In this document: one piece after another, positions 1 to 10,618 of the stretch | How the letters are laid out: each line of letters opens with the position of its first letter | Numbering within the stretch: the first letter of the stretch is position 1 | Assembly: GCA_010093485.1 (NCBI GenBank) | Contig: MU001500.1 | Location: forward strand, 506,198-570,197 | Length of the DNA: 64,000 nt | From: Karstenula rhodostoma CBS 690.94 | Taxonomy: Eukaryota > Ascomycota > Dothideomycetes > Pleosporales > Didymosphaeriaceae | Direction: 5' to 3' | Translations under genes and position numbers: made by a program | Notes under the pieces: model-generated | What the model saw: the letters and a program-made list of their open reading frames with translations, nothing else | The model's database searches: none | Told to the model about the DNA's origin: nothing

Positions 1-429
1 ACGAAAGACGATAGACCAGGCCGGTCGATTCGGTTTGGCCCGCCAATGCGCCCCACCCTAGCCAAAGACATCCCGTCATAACCCAGCTATGTACGGTGCC
101 TTGATTCAAACATTTGTATGGTTTGCCCAATGGAGGTCGCAATCTACAACGCAACTCCGGAGCACTACGTGTCTCTCATGAGATGAACAAAAAGGGAAAG
201 AAGAGACAAAGAAAACCAGATCCGAGACCGACCAAGAGGTATATTGCTGAGCTGAGGACAAAAAGAAAAAGGCCGTGTTTCGCACATGCTGCGAGTTCGA
301 AAAAGAAATTACCCAGAGTAGAAGTTAAATTGGTACTGCGTGAATGCGATGTGTTGGTGTTTAGTTGAGGAGTTGAGAAGAAGAGGTTGATTTTCGGAGT
401 GCCAATGGTAGGCGGAGTGGGAAGATGAT
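1..429. other. 3' flank, no gene seen
   Basis: This stretch follows the stop codon of the minus-strand gene that ends at 430 and runs to the window edge. I see no convincing coding frame, RNA gene or repeat in it. Confidence 0.5.
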
Positions 430-3400
430 CTAAAACATCGCACCGTCCATGTTCCGCTGTGCTATGGGTGCACCGTTGATAGGACGAGGTGGAGAGGGCC
501 TGCGTGCTCCAAATGGACCGGCGGGCATGGGCGGGCTGTTCAGGGACTGAACCTGGGCGTTTTCGTGTAGACTCCTCCCCTCGCTCATGGTCTTCCTCAA
601 CGCTGGCCTGGGCGGTTCAGCTTGGCCAGTTGAAGCTTCGTACGAATTCGTCCTCATTGACTCGGAAAAGAGAGCGTTCGGCGAATCGAGGCCAGCATGG
701 ATCGCTGGGTCGCGGATCTCGGAGCGACCAAATCCAAATCGCCTTCGTGGGTTGATTGGAGGAACCGGAGGGGGTGCCGTCTCCATGCCATTCCTCAAGG
801 AAGCGCCCGGCGGCAGGTTGACAGTGTCGATGACTGATGTGGTGGAGAGGAACATCGGCTCACCAATGTCGGCCTTGGCGATGGACTTTTTGCGGAGCGT
901 GCCCACCTTTGCCATGGGGGGAGGTCTCGCATCTGGGTTGAAGGCTATCTTGTCAGGAGTCCCAGGGTTCGATACTGGCGGGGTATTGGCTGCGGAAGCC
1001 GCCGAAAGAGGTGGGGCTTGAGGACGGAAAGCAGAGCTTTGTCCGCCAGGTGAAGGGCGGGGCGACACAGGGAGTCCAGGCGACAAATGCGCACCTGGAA
1101 CATTAGGTATTCCATTGCCGGTTTGGATAGGCTTGAGGTGCTTTTTGCTGTTGCTTCGTGACCTAGATTTGCTGTCATGGTCAGAAGACGACCGCTCAGC
1201 AGGCAATGGCTGGGTGGCATTGACCGAGTATCCTGGCATCGATGGAGTGGAGTTAGGAGGGTAGTAAACTGATCTGGACCCGATACCTTCGCCCATGGCC
1301 TGTTGGAGATCATCCCGGTACTGCTGGGGAGGGCGGCTGCGAGAGCGGCCGGACGACACTTCGGAGCTAGATCGATCCCTGCCAGAGTCTTTGCTAGATG
1401 TGGGAGGTGATCTGTTTTGCGAAGGTCCACTGCGGTTGCTGTCACCTGTTGCCGATCGTTGGCGCGGCTCACCTGGACTACGGTCGCTGTACGGAAGCGC
1501 ACGCATGTTGTGCGTGACTGACGATCCCTCAGGGACTCCAGCAAGAGAAGTGCTACTGGCATTGACAGAATTTGCGCCTAGACCAAGCACCTTAATCGGC
1601 TTGAGAGAGCCGTCCGGGTTTCGGTGGTTGTCTACAGTAGCAAAAGACTCCCGGCTTGACTTCGCGCGAAGCATGTTGAGAGCACTTTTCAGACCGCCAT
1701 GCTGCCCGGCTGGTGTAGGTGCAGGGCTTGTGGATCGACCTTCAGCACGAGCGCGGAGGCTCTCCTGGATAGCGCGTTGGCGTAGCGCAAGATCCCGCTG
1801 GAAAGCTTCGTGTTCCTCTACACTACGGCCACGAAGGTGTCCCTTGTCCTCCTCTTGCGCAAACGACGGCGTATCAGGAGAGAAGGGTGACATTGGAGAG
1901 GCGGGGTGGGGTTGTGGTTGGGGCTTCGGCGCGTCCATAGGGCTCACAGAGCTCATGCTTGCCCTCTCGTTATAGAATGGGTTGCTCTCGAGGTCATCTA
2001 GATCCCAGGGATTTGAGTGATTGTAAGTCGAGTTCGAGTGCGTATCCGTCTCTTTCTGAGGTTGACGGCGCTGGAGACCAAGCCCAAAGTTCTGCGTCTG
2101 GAGCGGCGGAGGGCTCATCATACTTTGTCGATCGTCGTCGTAGTTCGACGAGACATTGCTGACGTTGCGTAGATGCTGTCGGATGAGGCCGCTAAGGCCT
2201 CCATTGTTAGGACCGAGTGTAGGAGAATCGAGATCCGGATTTCGAGCAGCTTCGGGGTTTGGTGATGAACGGGGCTCAATCTGGATAGGAGGAGAGTTGC
2301 TGCGTGAGCGCAACGCGGGGTGTTCAGACTCTTGCGGCGGCCGTGAATTGCTTCGCGAGCGAAGAGCAGGATGCTCTAATATAGGCGGCGCAGGCCGAGT
2401 CGCCACAGGCAGCTTTTCAATTCGACGGCCTCGCTCCACAGACTTTGGACCAGGCTGGGGAGGTTCGCCCTCATCCTCACTAGATCCAGCGGAGGCAAAG
2501 AAAGTGGCCCCCTGTTGAGAACCGGGGGACTGCACAGTGTGAGGCGACAGGTTTGGTGTTGACGAGGCCGCAGCAGGCGCAGTCTTCATTTGAGATGCAG
2601 CCGTCTGGAAGACTGAGAATGGCGATGGCGTATCCTTGGCCTTCGCCGATGATTCGGACCGCTTTCGTTCCATTGCTGCGCCAGCTGCCGTAGCATTGGA
2701 TTCGGCGCGTTTTCGCCTCTCTTGCTCTGCGCGCTCTCGCAACGAGGGCTTCTTAGGGATCTCCACATCGGCACGCTCGAGGAGGGAGGGTTTCCGGGGC
2801 AGAGGTGGCTCTACGTGGTCCGCAGAGGTTTTGCGAGGGCTGTCAAGTTTTGCAGCAGTGGATGCTTCACGTTCCATCTGCATCTGCCTGAGACGCTCCC
2901 GGTACTGCTCCTCGCTGAAGGCATTCTTCGGCTTGTTGAAGGCGCCCATTGCGGTGGCCTTTCCTCTGTCCTGCGGATGCAGTGCGGTATTAAGGGTTTG
3001 AACATCGTCGCTGTCGCTGGCCAACGGGCTCGTCAGCAGAGGCGAATGGGGTCGAGAAAGAATGGGGCTTGACGCGTTCGTCGGCGAATCTTTGCCGTTG
3101 GGAAAACCGGGATTGGCCTGGGAAGTGGGACTCTCCACGCGAAGAGCTCCACCTTTGGTGAAGCGATCACTCAAGTTGGTCGCGGATTTCGTTTGAGTGG
3201 ACAGCAATGGAGGTGTAGCACGTCCGGTTTGCGCTCGGGTCCTTTGAATCGAATTGAGGCGGTTCGCGGCCGACGACTGTTGCTCGTACATTTGCTGGTC
3301 CAGACCTTGATCGTAGAGTCTCCGTGGCTTGGTCGTTGATCTTGTGGTCTCGGTAGGTGATGTAGGTCCAGCAGCCACCGAGTTGGCGCCCTGCGATGCC

Positions 3401-4209
3401 ACAGAAGTTGCTGCGGTTGAGATGCGTGCATTGCTTCCAGAGTTCGTTGATGATGACGTCTCTCTTCGGAGATTGAAACCCTCCATAGATGGAGAGTACG
3501 CATCCTTGGTAGGGCTTGGTGGCTCAACGGTAGGTTCGGCGTCCTGTTGCGCTGCAAGTCGTTCCTTCTCTTCCCGGCGCATCTTCTGGAATGTGGACAT
3601 GTGTACATCGTCGTCGTACAAGAGCCTGCCGCTGGATGTGCCACTGCCCCCAATCTTGTAGATCTTCTGCCTGCCGCCGAACAAAACATTGCCCTCTCCT
3701 GGCCGCGCTCGGGTCATCATGCTTGCGCCTTCCTCGGTGGCCTGGCTGTCGAAAGAGCCCGCGCGCTCTGGAGCGAACGGCGGGCGAGCCAGGGCATTTA
3801 GGGGATCGTTGAGGGAACCTTTGAGGGAGCCTTTGAGGGAGGAGACTTCGGCGATATCTGTGAGGCCTGCTGGTGCAAATCCAAATTCGTGCAGGCGGGA
3901 CTGTCGTTTTGGGTGGAGCACGCTGTCGTCGCTGGCTTTTCCAAGCTTCGAATTGGGGTCATCCTGCTCCCTCAGCATGCTAAAACGAGTCGACAAGCCG
4001 GGCAGGATCAGACTCGTTCGGAAGTCATCGGCAGCTGGCAGTGCTGCTGCGATGTTAAGCTCGGACTTTGGTTCCGGCTCCTTCTTCTTGTCTTTTCTCC
4101 GGTTCAGGAAGCGATTCATGGCGCCCTGCATCTTGTTAGAGATGTTACGAGGCATGGTGAAGCACCGCAGCATGGAGCGATAGCTCGCATGCACCGGAGT
4201 GGAGTCCAT
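430..4209 (-). CDS. Long intrinsically disordered conserved fungal protein
   Basis: One uninterrupted 1,259-codon frame. The function is not recognised. The first ~110 residues look the most ordered and conserved: a basic patch (NRRKDKKK, residues ~36-43) followed by an acidic and hydrophobic segment around DDFRTSLILPGLSTRFSML. The rest is rich in Ser, Pro, Arg and Gln, with many SPxx and RSxS sites that suggest a heavily phosphorylated scaffold. Internal repeats include two copies of EHPALRSRSNS (~residues 640-670) and SLKGSLKGSLN near residue 125. No signal peptide or membrane segment is visible. The ATG at 4209 is the first in frame; a second ATG at codon 19 (MPRNISNK) is an equally plausible start. 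The adjacent 4.9 kb upstream is gene-poor. Being a real gene is well supported by length; any function would be a guess. Confidence 0.8.
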   Translation of the reverse strand: MDSTPVHASYRSMLRCFTMPRNISNKMQGAMNRFLNRRKDKKKEPEPKSELNIAAALPAADDFRTSLILPGLSTRFSMLREQDDPNSKLGKASDDSVLHPKRQSRLHEFGFAPAGLTDIAEVSSLKGSLKGSLNDPLNALARPPFAPERAGSFDSQATEEGASMMTRARPGEGNVLFGGRQKIYKIGGSGTSSGRLLYDDDVHMSTFQKMRREEKERLAAQQDAEPTVEPPSPTKDAYSPSMEGFNLRRETSSSTNSGSNARISTAATSVASQGANSVAAGPTSPTETTRSTTKPRRLYDQGLDQQMYEQQSSAANRLNSIQRTRAQTGRATPPLLSTQTKSATNLSDRFTKGGALRVESPTSQANPGFPNGKDSPTNASSPILSRPHSPLLTSPLASDSDDVQTLNTALHPQDRGKATAMGAFNKPKNAFSEEQYRERLRQMQMEREASTAAKLDSPRKTSADHVEPPLPRKPSLLERADVEIPKKPSLRERAEQERRKRAESNATAAGAAMERKRSESSAKAKDTPSPFSVFQTAASQMKTAPAAASSTPNLSPHTVQSPGSQQGATFFASAGSSEDEGEPPQPGPKSVERGRRIEKLPVATRPAPPILEHPALRSRSNSRPPQESEHPALRSRSNSPPIQIEPRSSPNPEAARNPDLDSPTLGPNNGGLSGLIRQHLRNVSNVSSNYDDDRQSMMSPPPLQTQNFGLGLQRRQPQKETDTHSNSTYNHSNPWDLDDLESNPFYNERASMSSVSPMDAPKPQPQPHPASPMSPFSPDTPSFAQEEDKGHLRGRSVEEHEAFQRDLALRQRAIQESLRARAEGRSTSPAPTPAGQHGGLKSALNMLRAKSSRESFATVDNHRNPDGSLKPIKVLGLGANSVNASSTSLAGVPEGSSVTHNMRALPYSDRSPGEPRQRSATGDSNRSGPSQNRSPPTSSKDSGRDRSSSEVSSGRSRSRPPQQYRDDLQQAMGEGIGSRSVYYPPNSTPSMPGYSVNATQPLPAERSSSDHDSKSRSRSNSKKHLKPIQTGNGIPNVPGAHLSPGLPVSPRPSPGGQSSAFRPQAPPLSAASAANTPPVSNPGTPDKIAFNPDARPPPMAKVGTLRKKSIAKADIGEPMFLSTTSVIDTVNLPPGASLRNGMETAPPPVPPINPRRRFGFGRSEIRDPAIHAGLDSPNALFSESMRTNSYEASTGQAEPPRPALRKTMSEGRSLHENAQVQSLNSPPMPAGPFGARRPSPPRPINGAPIAQRNMDGAMF

Positions 4210-4960
4210 GTTGCAAGAGACTCACTGATTTCCGTGGCTGCTTATAATGGGTATCGTGAGACTAGGCTGCGCTGTACGGGACTCACCGCCCGTTTGCAGG
4301 GCAAGAGCGAGGCGGGTGTCCGTCGGATACCAGCACGGCAAGAGCGCGTGGTGGGGTCTATGGCAGGTGCAATTAGCGGATGTCTCGAAATTATTCTCCC
4401 ATTCCTCGCGTTGCACCCGCCCACAACAACAACAATAACAGCAGATGGGCTTGTTCGGATGACGTACTCGATGACTACAGCAGGGTTTACTCTCTTTTGG
4501 CCAATATGTCGTGTGCAGGCGTCGTAAAGTGTAGCGTAGCTGCGAGCTTATGGGCCAGACGCACGCTCCATGCAGCAGCAACCGAGGTGCGAGCGGAGGT
4601 GCGAGAGCCGAGAATGAATGTGGAGGGCTCGCGGGTGTGTTTGGATGCAAGGAATGAATGCGCGGGGTGGATGCGACGGGCGCGGATCGAAAGGAGTTGG
4701 GCGACGGGCAGACGGGGCGAATTCGAAGGCGATGCAGCGGGGGCGGGAGGCCGACGACGAAGAGAATGTGCGGTTAGGGCGAGGATGGAAAAGAGCGTGG
4801 GTTGCTAGGGAGCGTGGTCGCCTGGGCGCTGCTCGGGCGTGAGGGTGAGGGTAAGGAGCGGAATGAGGGCGAAGGCGTCGGCGGGGAGAGTTGGGACCGT
4901 GTGATGGGCAGTTTGGCTGGATGGCGTGGGCAAGGCGACGTGCTGGGGGAAGGTGACAGG

Positions 4961-4961
4961 G

Positions 4962-5003
<42 letters not shown>

Positions 5004-5004
5004 G
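4961..5004. repeat. Hexanucleotide microsatellite (AGGCAC)n
   Basis: Six perfect consecutive AGGCAC units plus partial units at both ends. It lies in non-coding DNA upstream of the long disordered gene and is likely to vary in length between strains. Confidence 0.95.
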
Positions 5005-7257
5005 CACCGCGTCTGCAGGGAAGGCGTCGGTGGGCCAGGTGCCCGATGCCGCGACGCGCCCAGGGCGTGCGTGCGGCTGGTCTCTGCTCAGTGCTGCGGC
5101 CTCACGACTCTACGATGGCGCACGACAGCGTGTGATGGGGTAGCGCGGAGGAGCTGCGACATGGAAACAGGGCTCCGCCGAAGAGGGCGCTAGGCGGTCG
5201 CAGCCGGGCATGCCGCTGTTTCGAAAGACGGCCGGGCGCGTGCAGAGCGCAGAGGCAACCGAATCGTCTTCTGCAGACCACCAACCCCTCGCCGACTCGG
5301 CAGCGAGCTCGCCTTCGACAACCTTCGTGGCACTTTGTGAGCGGGCGGCGCCCTGGTACCTTGCAGCCGGCCCGCTAAAGGATCCAATCGCGCTGATCCG
5401 CGTACCGAAGCCATGGGCCCCTTTCCACAGCCCCTGGACCGACCACTGTCACCCGTCCCTCGACCCCTCAACCGAATAATGCCGTCGACCATCATGCTCC
5501 GTTGCGACACCGCACGCAGTCAGTTGGACGCTGTGACGTCTTGCCTCAACTGTCTGCACCTCAGAATCCCTGTTGCTCATCTCAGCGAGCCTCCAAGCAA
5601 GCCAACAGCCACCACTTAGCGCCCTGCGTTCGTGTTAATTAAGCACCCATCGGCCACACTTCCGGCCTGCAAGCCTTTCCCTGCAGCTGCAGCTGCCGCC
5701 AACATCCACCAAGCATCCGCACCCACTGCTCGCCGTGGGTGGTGCTCTGCGCTCGCTGCGTCAGCATGTGGTGAGAGCTCTCATGTCGACTCCAGCGCTA
5801 TTGACGGGAGGATTGCAGACAGCCTATGTGCCGACGACTATGCACATCCACGGCTTCTGGGCTCTGGAGTCCTATCCTCCGGCCGCTCTTTGTATAATCC
5901 TAGCTGACAGCCGCTCCCGAAATTGAAACGCGGCCCACAGAGAACGGTGCGGTCGCCGCTCCACGCACGCACGGCCACAGTGTCATCGCGATGCAATTTC
6001 GCGCCTCTCGTAAAGCTCAAAGTCATGGAAACTGTCAAATTGACTGGTGCTGACGAAAGCCGTCCAGACCAGGCTGCGGGTGCCCTCCCGTCCCCGTGCG
6101 ATGGAAGACGAGATGACCATCTGCCCCGGAGCAGCAAATTGCTCCCGAACCGCACCGCCTCGATCGAACCGCACACGCGTCGCCCCTGTTCGCCTGGCGG
6201 TCTGTGGTAAACAAAGCCCACGCGACGTGCTGACCTGCCCTGCGTTTGTGCGGATGCTGCAGCCGCACGCTTCATCACGCGAGCGCCCTTCGTATCACCC
6301 CTAAATAGAAGTCGCTCTCTGGGAATGACGAGGAACGCGCCGCTCCATCTGCACCTCTGTTTGTTTGGATGCATACTCATTTGCGTCATCTTGGCTATCG
6401 ATAGCTTAGCGTACAGCGTACAGTGGTGCAGCAACGCGAAACGCGGACGCTCCACAGCCTCACCATTCGCCTCTCCCGCCTTACGTTTCACATCGCTGTA
6501 GCCCAGTGTAAGCTGAACCACCAGCGCGGAAGGATCGCCCTCGTATCCAATCGCCTGGTCGAGAGACGACTTGCGCCATTTCTCACCAAAAGCAACCCTC
6601 GCCCTGCTGCTATGTTTCTCCTCCCGCTGCGATTCGAGCCCGGAGTGGGCTTGCTTGCACCGAGGTGACTTGCCGTAGGCGCGAATCGAGAGCCTGGCGT
6701 CGACGAGGGGCACGCACGCACGCTGTCAGCTGTCCGACGTCTTTCGTGTTGGGGTCCACCTCGTTCGATGTTTCGCCCCTCAGGTGTGGGTATCCCTGCT
6801 TCGAATCCGGTTCGTCTCGAACCACCGCGGGCTCGGGTTTTGCGTGATTCGCTTTGCTTGTGCGGAGCCAGCCGTTGGTTGCTTCCCGCCATCTTGCATC
6901 GTCCTGCTCGTCACTTTTCAAACTCACCACATCTATGGTCGCGTGTTGGTGTAAGACGTATATGTATATTGACCACTCATCAGTCTTCAGCACCACATGT
7001 ACAGAATCGGCTCACGGAGCCAACAGGCCTCCAGCTTCGCCATCCGTCTCGTCTCGCTATACATTCCCCCAATCTAAATATACCTGCTCTCCCAGGGGTT
7101 CTTGTCTCGCCTCTCTGCAACGTGATCCTAGTTCCAATCTACTTGATGGCACCGCTGAACTTATATGCCATTCCTCCACCAATATCACGTCATCTGTATG
7201 CTTCAATCATCCAATCTGAAGCTCTCGTCCGCGGTGCTGTGACTGGGATCTCGAGGG

Positions 7258-7363
7258 AGGGTTTACCTGCCTGTCTTGCCTTGCAAGATCTCCTGCTCGT
7301 GCTTTATACCGCTGGTCGATGGTACCTCACTCTGAGTTCGGTGCGGTGGTACGACAAGACAGA
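7258..7363. repeat. Possible decayed dispersed repeat, copy 1
   Basis: Shares with 8844-9024, in the same order, an exact 15-mer (AGGGTTTACCTGCCT), a 23-bp block with about 19 matches starting GGTACC, and a CGACAAGACAGAGC-like block. Spacing between the blocks differs, so this is a diverged pair at best. No coding potential or terminal repeats are evident. Confidence 0.3.
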
Positions 7364-8843
7364 GCCAGGCATTTCCTTGCTGGGTCTTTGGTTGACGCGT
7401 GGTACGGTTGAGGGAGAGGGGTAGGTTGCTGCTCTTAGAGGCTGATACTTGGAAGATCTGGATGAGACGGCGGGAGGCGATGATAAGCTGGGATTGCTTG
7501 GCTTCCATGGAGGTGTGGTTATGGGTCAACGGTGTGGATACTACGTTCCTTCGTCCTGGGGTGATGCAGTGTTGAGAGCTTCTCTCCGGGCACTGTGTTG
7601 CGCCCTGATGCCGTAGTTGGATGTCCTTTTGTCCTTGGAGTTCGTTCGTCCCTCCTTGATGTTGGAGACAGTCCGGGGTCTTGGAATACAAAGTGGCCGA
7701 CGTGGGTAGTGAGCTTGTTGTGGGTATGTGGGATTAGTGGGACTGGTCAACCAGTGTGCGCCGTTGGTGATGGCGCTGCGATCAGCACAGATGGAGCGGG
7801 GCTGCTCTAAGGCATCAAGGCGAACCGCGTCGTGGCGCTTCCAACCTTTGCAGCGCCGATCAGGTCAGGGCTTTTGGTTTCTTCGAAAACCGGGATGCGG
7901 GTGCGGGTGCGGGTGCGGCTTCCTTATTGGTCTTGTGCTTGTGGGAGGGGCGTGTGTCCCTCGCAGGACGTCACACTATTGCGGATAAAGATATGAAAAC
8001 GCGGACCAGGGCAAGAAGTAGTAGAAGACTAGGAGATGGAAGAGAAGGGAGCATTGAAGAGATAAGACAAGGGAGAGCACGAGGACTAACGGCGCGCGTG
8101 GATGAATGAGGTGCGGGCGAGTGGGTGGTCAACCGCAACTGGAGGAAGGAGCGATCACTCGCGCCACGTCAGGAAGGAACGCTCCGCGCACCTCCAGAAA
8201 CGGTGTCATGAAAGAAGATTGTGTAGCCGTAGAAGTTCTACAGGCATGCAACAGCCAGCTATTCATTCAAGTCAGCACAGCAATGGCTATCACTGACGGT
8301 TTGTTGAAGGCTTGGACGACCTTTAGGTTGGGGTATCTCATGAGCTGCTGCTCCGAAGCGAACCCTGGAATGGGACTGGCAATAGCCAGCTGGGGAGGAA
8401 ACGTGGCTGTTTGACATGGTGTTTGTGTTTTGGTTTTCTGGGTGTTCATGCTGAGAGAAAGTTGGAAAGGTTATCCACTAAATCCGCCTGCTTACATGCA
8501 TAGCGCAAGTAGAAGGAAAGGGTTTATACATATTAACCCGTCACGAACATCTTGCTGTCCAAGGGGGTTTGTAGCCGGTTAGATAAGGATGAACATGATA
8601 TAACTTCCCTGACGTTTTCAGCATTCAAAAACATAAGAGTAAGGCTCAGTGCGTATTGAGTATTTGTATCATATCAGCACACATCCAACATGATGTATGT
8701 GAGGTTGTTTAAAGTGTTTACTGACTTTGAATGGGCAAGTCCTATAATTAACGTCTAACTACTATTTATCACTCAGCGTAAGTTATCTCCAGTTCTGAAA
8801 TGTCATTACCTCTTCTTAAATATTGTGAAGGCAATACCGGGGA

Positions 8844-9024
8844 AGGGTTTACCTGCCTCCACTGCAATATTTTGTTAGTAATGAAGTGTATTCAACCAGC
8901 GGTGGGGTAACTCCAGGAAGAAAAGGGATATCAAGAAAAAAATTCGTCTGGTAGCTCGGTACCCCACTATGAGTTTGGTGGGCTGGCATTGGGAGGTATA
9001 CCACCATAGCCCACGACAGAGCGT
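8844..9024. repeat. Possible decayed dispersed repeat, copy 2
   Basis: Collinear with the three blocks described at 7258-7363. It ends about 70 bp before the tRNA-Leu gene, a position favoured by retroelement insertions, but nothing in it identifies an element family. Confidence 0.3.
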
Positions 9025-9092
9025 CTCCCGGGAGCAGATTTTTCAGGTATATATGGTTCAGATTTTGCATTGACGTCATCAAATCATCCATC

Positions 9093-9239
9093 GGTGAGAT
9101 GGCCGAGTTGGTGAGTTAGACGAATCATGGCTCTTCCTTCACATACTAATATAGCCCCAGGTTATGGCGCCAGGTTCAGGATACTGAATCACTATTCCTG
9201 GTCACGAAAGTGGCGTGGGTTCGAGTCCCACTCTCATCA
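9093..9239 (+). tRNA. tRNA-Leu (anticodon CAG) with two introns
   Basis: A complete cloverleaf can be drawn after removing two inserts. Acceptor stem 9093-9099 pairs with 9232-9238 (one G-U), discriminator A at 9239; D stem 9102-9104 with 9166-9168; anticodon stem 9170-9174 with 9197-9201; variable arm CAC/GTG around GAAA; T arm 9215-9231. The anticodon CAG is 9177-9179. The usual intron lies one base 3' of the anticodon (9181-9195, 15 nt) and contains CTGAA, complementary to the anticodon region, as is typical of nuclear tRNA introns. A second insert of 50 nt (9111-9160) sits in the D-loop. Without both, the RNA would be 82 nt, normal for a leucine tRNA. The A box (TGGCCGAGTTGG, 9100-9111) and B box (GGTTCGAGTCC, 9218-9228) are intact in the DNA, and T-runs follow. 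It could be functional or a disrupted copy; the perfect stems argue against old decay. Confidence 0.85.
9111..9160 (+). other. Spliceosomal-type intron inside the tRNA D-loop
   Basis: The 50-nt insert begins GTGAGT, contains TACTAAT 10 nt before its end, and ends CCCCAG. These are the 5' splice site, branch point and 3' splice site of this organism's messenger introns, and the length is also typical. Removing it joins GAGTTG to GTTATGG, giving a standard leucine D-loop (GAGTTGGTTAT closed by GCC/GGC). That it is a spliceosomal intron is inferred; the exact restoration of the D-arm is visible. Confidence 0.7.
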
Positions 9240-9275
9240 CTATCGTCCGCTCTCAGAGTGGTCTTCGGGAGATTC

Positions 9276-9281
9276 TTTTTT
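9276..9281 (+). terminator. RNA polymerase III T-run after tRNA-Leu
   Basis: Six consecutive T on the coding strand, 37 nt after the tRNA end, with a second run of five T at 9285-9289. This is a normal Pol III terminator arrangement. Confidence 0.7.
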
Positions 9282-9508
9282 GGCTTTTTGGAGGGTGAGG
9301 GTGTTGGAGGGCAGAGCGGGTCGTGGACGGCTTATCGATAGCGCACTTCCCCGCCAACATTTTTTGACTCAAGGGTCTATTTGCTCAGACAAACGCTCGT
9401 GCGACAACACTACAAACCACTGAGCTTCTCTCTTTACAAACGGGTCTCTCCCTCGAATAGCAAACGACATCATCGCCTCTGGTCGTTTTCTCGTTTCCAA
9501 CTCACACC

Positions 9509-10618
9509 ATGGCACCCAAACCCGCCTCCCTCCGCGCCCTCCTCGACATCACCTCCACAACCCTCACCCTCCTCACCCACTTCCAGTCCTCGCTTTCCCC
9601 CGCCTCCACGACCGACGCCTCCATCCCGCCCCCGCCAAACCCCCTCCAGGCCCTCAAGGCCTGCACCGCGCTGCTGAAATCGCACACGACGACGCTCTCG
9701 CTGCTCCTCCTTACGCCGCCGCTCACACCCAGCGCGATAATCACAAAGATCGGGGATGTGAGCTCGGGTCCACTGACGGGGTTGGTCGGGGCTGCGGTCG
9801 CGGAGGGCGGGCTCGGCGGGCTTATGCAGGGAGAGGTCAAGGTTCAGGTGCGGAGGTTGCTGGGCGCGTGGGGAGAGGTGGTGGGATGTGTTGCGCGGCT
9901 TGCGGAGAAGAGGAAGAAATTGGAGGAGAGCGACGGGGCAGCAAAGGCCAAGGGAAAAGATGTGGGGCTGACAGAGGGCGAGAGGCAGGATGTGCTTGCT
10001 GCGACAGGGGTTGTCTGGGAGGCGTGCGATGCGCTGGTCAAACTTTGTGATGGTGGAATCGCGGGACTGGTAGTGCGCAAGGCGGAGGAGTGGAGGAGCG
10101 TGCTGTTAGATGCGGTGGAGGAGCTGAAGGAGTGGGGTGAGGATGTAGATGAAGAAGACGATGAGGCGGAGGGCAGTGATGGAGAGTTCGGGGATGAAGA
10201 TGAAATGTTTGGGGCAGCGAATAAGCTCGGGAAGGGGGACAAGGAGCTGAAAGAGGTGCTGGATAAGGGTGTTAAGAAGCTCAAGATGGTTGGCGTGCTG
10301 TACCAGGCGCTGATCAAGAGGCGGCTGAAGACCTTTCCGGGCTCTGCACCGGCGGGAGCGGCGAATGGCGAGGCGCAAAAGGATCCTATGGCGACGCTGG
10401 AAGAGCTGATGAAGTTGATGAAGTCGATACCGGAGCAGGTGGACGATCTGGCGAGCGCATTCTACGATCTCGACGAAGACGAAGCGAAGACGATGCTGGA
10501 CAAGTGTTGCGGAGAAGCGAAGAGTGCTGCTAGTCTGGTGAAGCAGAGTTGGACGGGTACAGACGATGAGTTCACGGCATGGTCGACGAAGTGGGAGGAT
10601 GCTTTGAACGCACCTTGA
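9509..10618 (+). CDS. GCIP (cyclin-D1-binding protein 1-like) domain protein
   Basis: A 369-residue single-exon protein. The layout matches fungal proteins with the Grap2/cyclin-D-interacting (GCIP) domain: an N-terminal helical region (residues ~1-80), a second helical block with WGEVVGCVARLAEKRKKLEE (~115-145), a segment ending in a long acidic stretch (WGEDVDEEDDEAEGSDGE, ~208-225), then KELKEVLDKGVKKLKMVGVLYQALIKRR-like helices and a C-terminal pair of helices ending near EFTAWSTKWEDAL. In animals this family binds cyclin D1 and acts as a helix-loop-helix regulator; the fungal role is not established. No signal peptide or membrane segment is seen. The start ATG lies 270 bp after the tRNA-Leu gene in a good context (ACACCATGGC). 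The gene converges with the DJ-1-like gene at 11059. Family assignment is by overall pattern, not a catalytic motif. Confidence 0.8.
   Translation: MAPKPASLRALLDITSTTLTLLTHFQSSLSPASTTDASIPPPPNPLQALKACTALLKSHTTTLSLLLLTPPLTPSAIITKIGDVSSGPLTGLVGAAVAEGGLGGLMQGEVKVQVRRLLGAWGEVVGCVARLAEKRKKLEESDGAAKAKGKDVGLTEGERQDVLAATGVVWEACDALVKLCDGGIAGLVVRKAEEWRSVLLDAVEELKEWGEDVDEEDDEAEGSDGEFGDEDEMFGAANKLGKGDKELKEVLDKGVKKLKMVGVLYQALIKRRLKTFPGSAPAGAANGEAQKDPMATLEELMKLMKSIPEQVDDLASAFYDLDEDEAKTMLDKCCGEAKSAASLVKQSWTGTDDEFTAWSTKWEDALNAP

Larger units (their letters stand above)
4210..9092. other. Gene-poor 4.9-kb intergenic region
   Basis: No frame here has the composition or motifs of a protein gene; the longest (about 290 codons on the minus strand near 5.8-6.7 kb) is low-complexity and looks accidental. 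The first few hundred bases should contain the promoter of the minus-strand gene starting at 4209. The region holds a hexamer repeat at 4961-5004, a GGTGCG-type repeat near 7897-7919, and two faintly related blocks at 7258-7363 and 8844-9024 listed separately. The part from ~8,500 to 8,830 is visibly more AT-rich than its surroundings. Confidence 0.5.

Noticed and set aside
5838..6713. Minus-strand open frame of about 291 codons
   Set aside because: Arg/Gly/Ser-rich with no domain, in a GC-rich stretch where long accidental frames occur on all strands.
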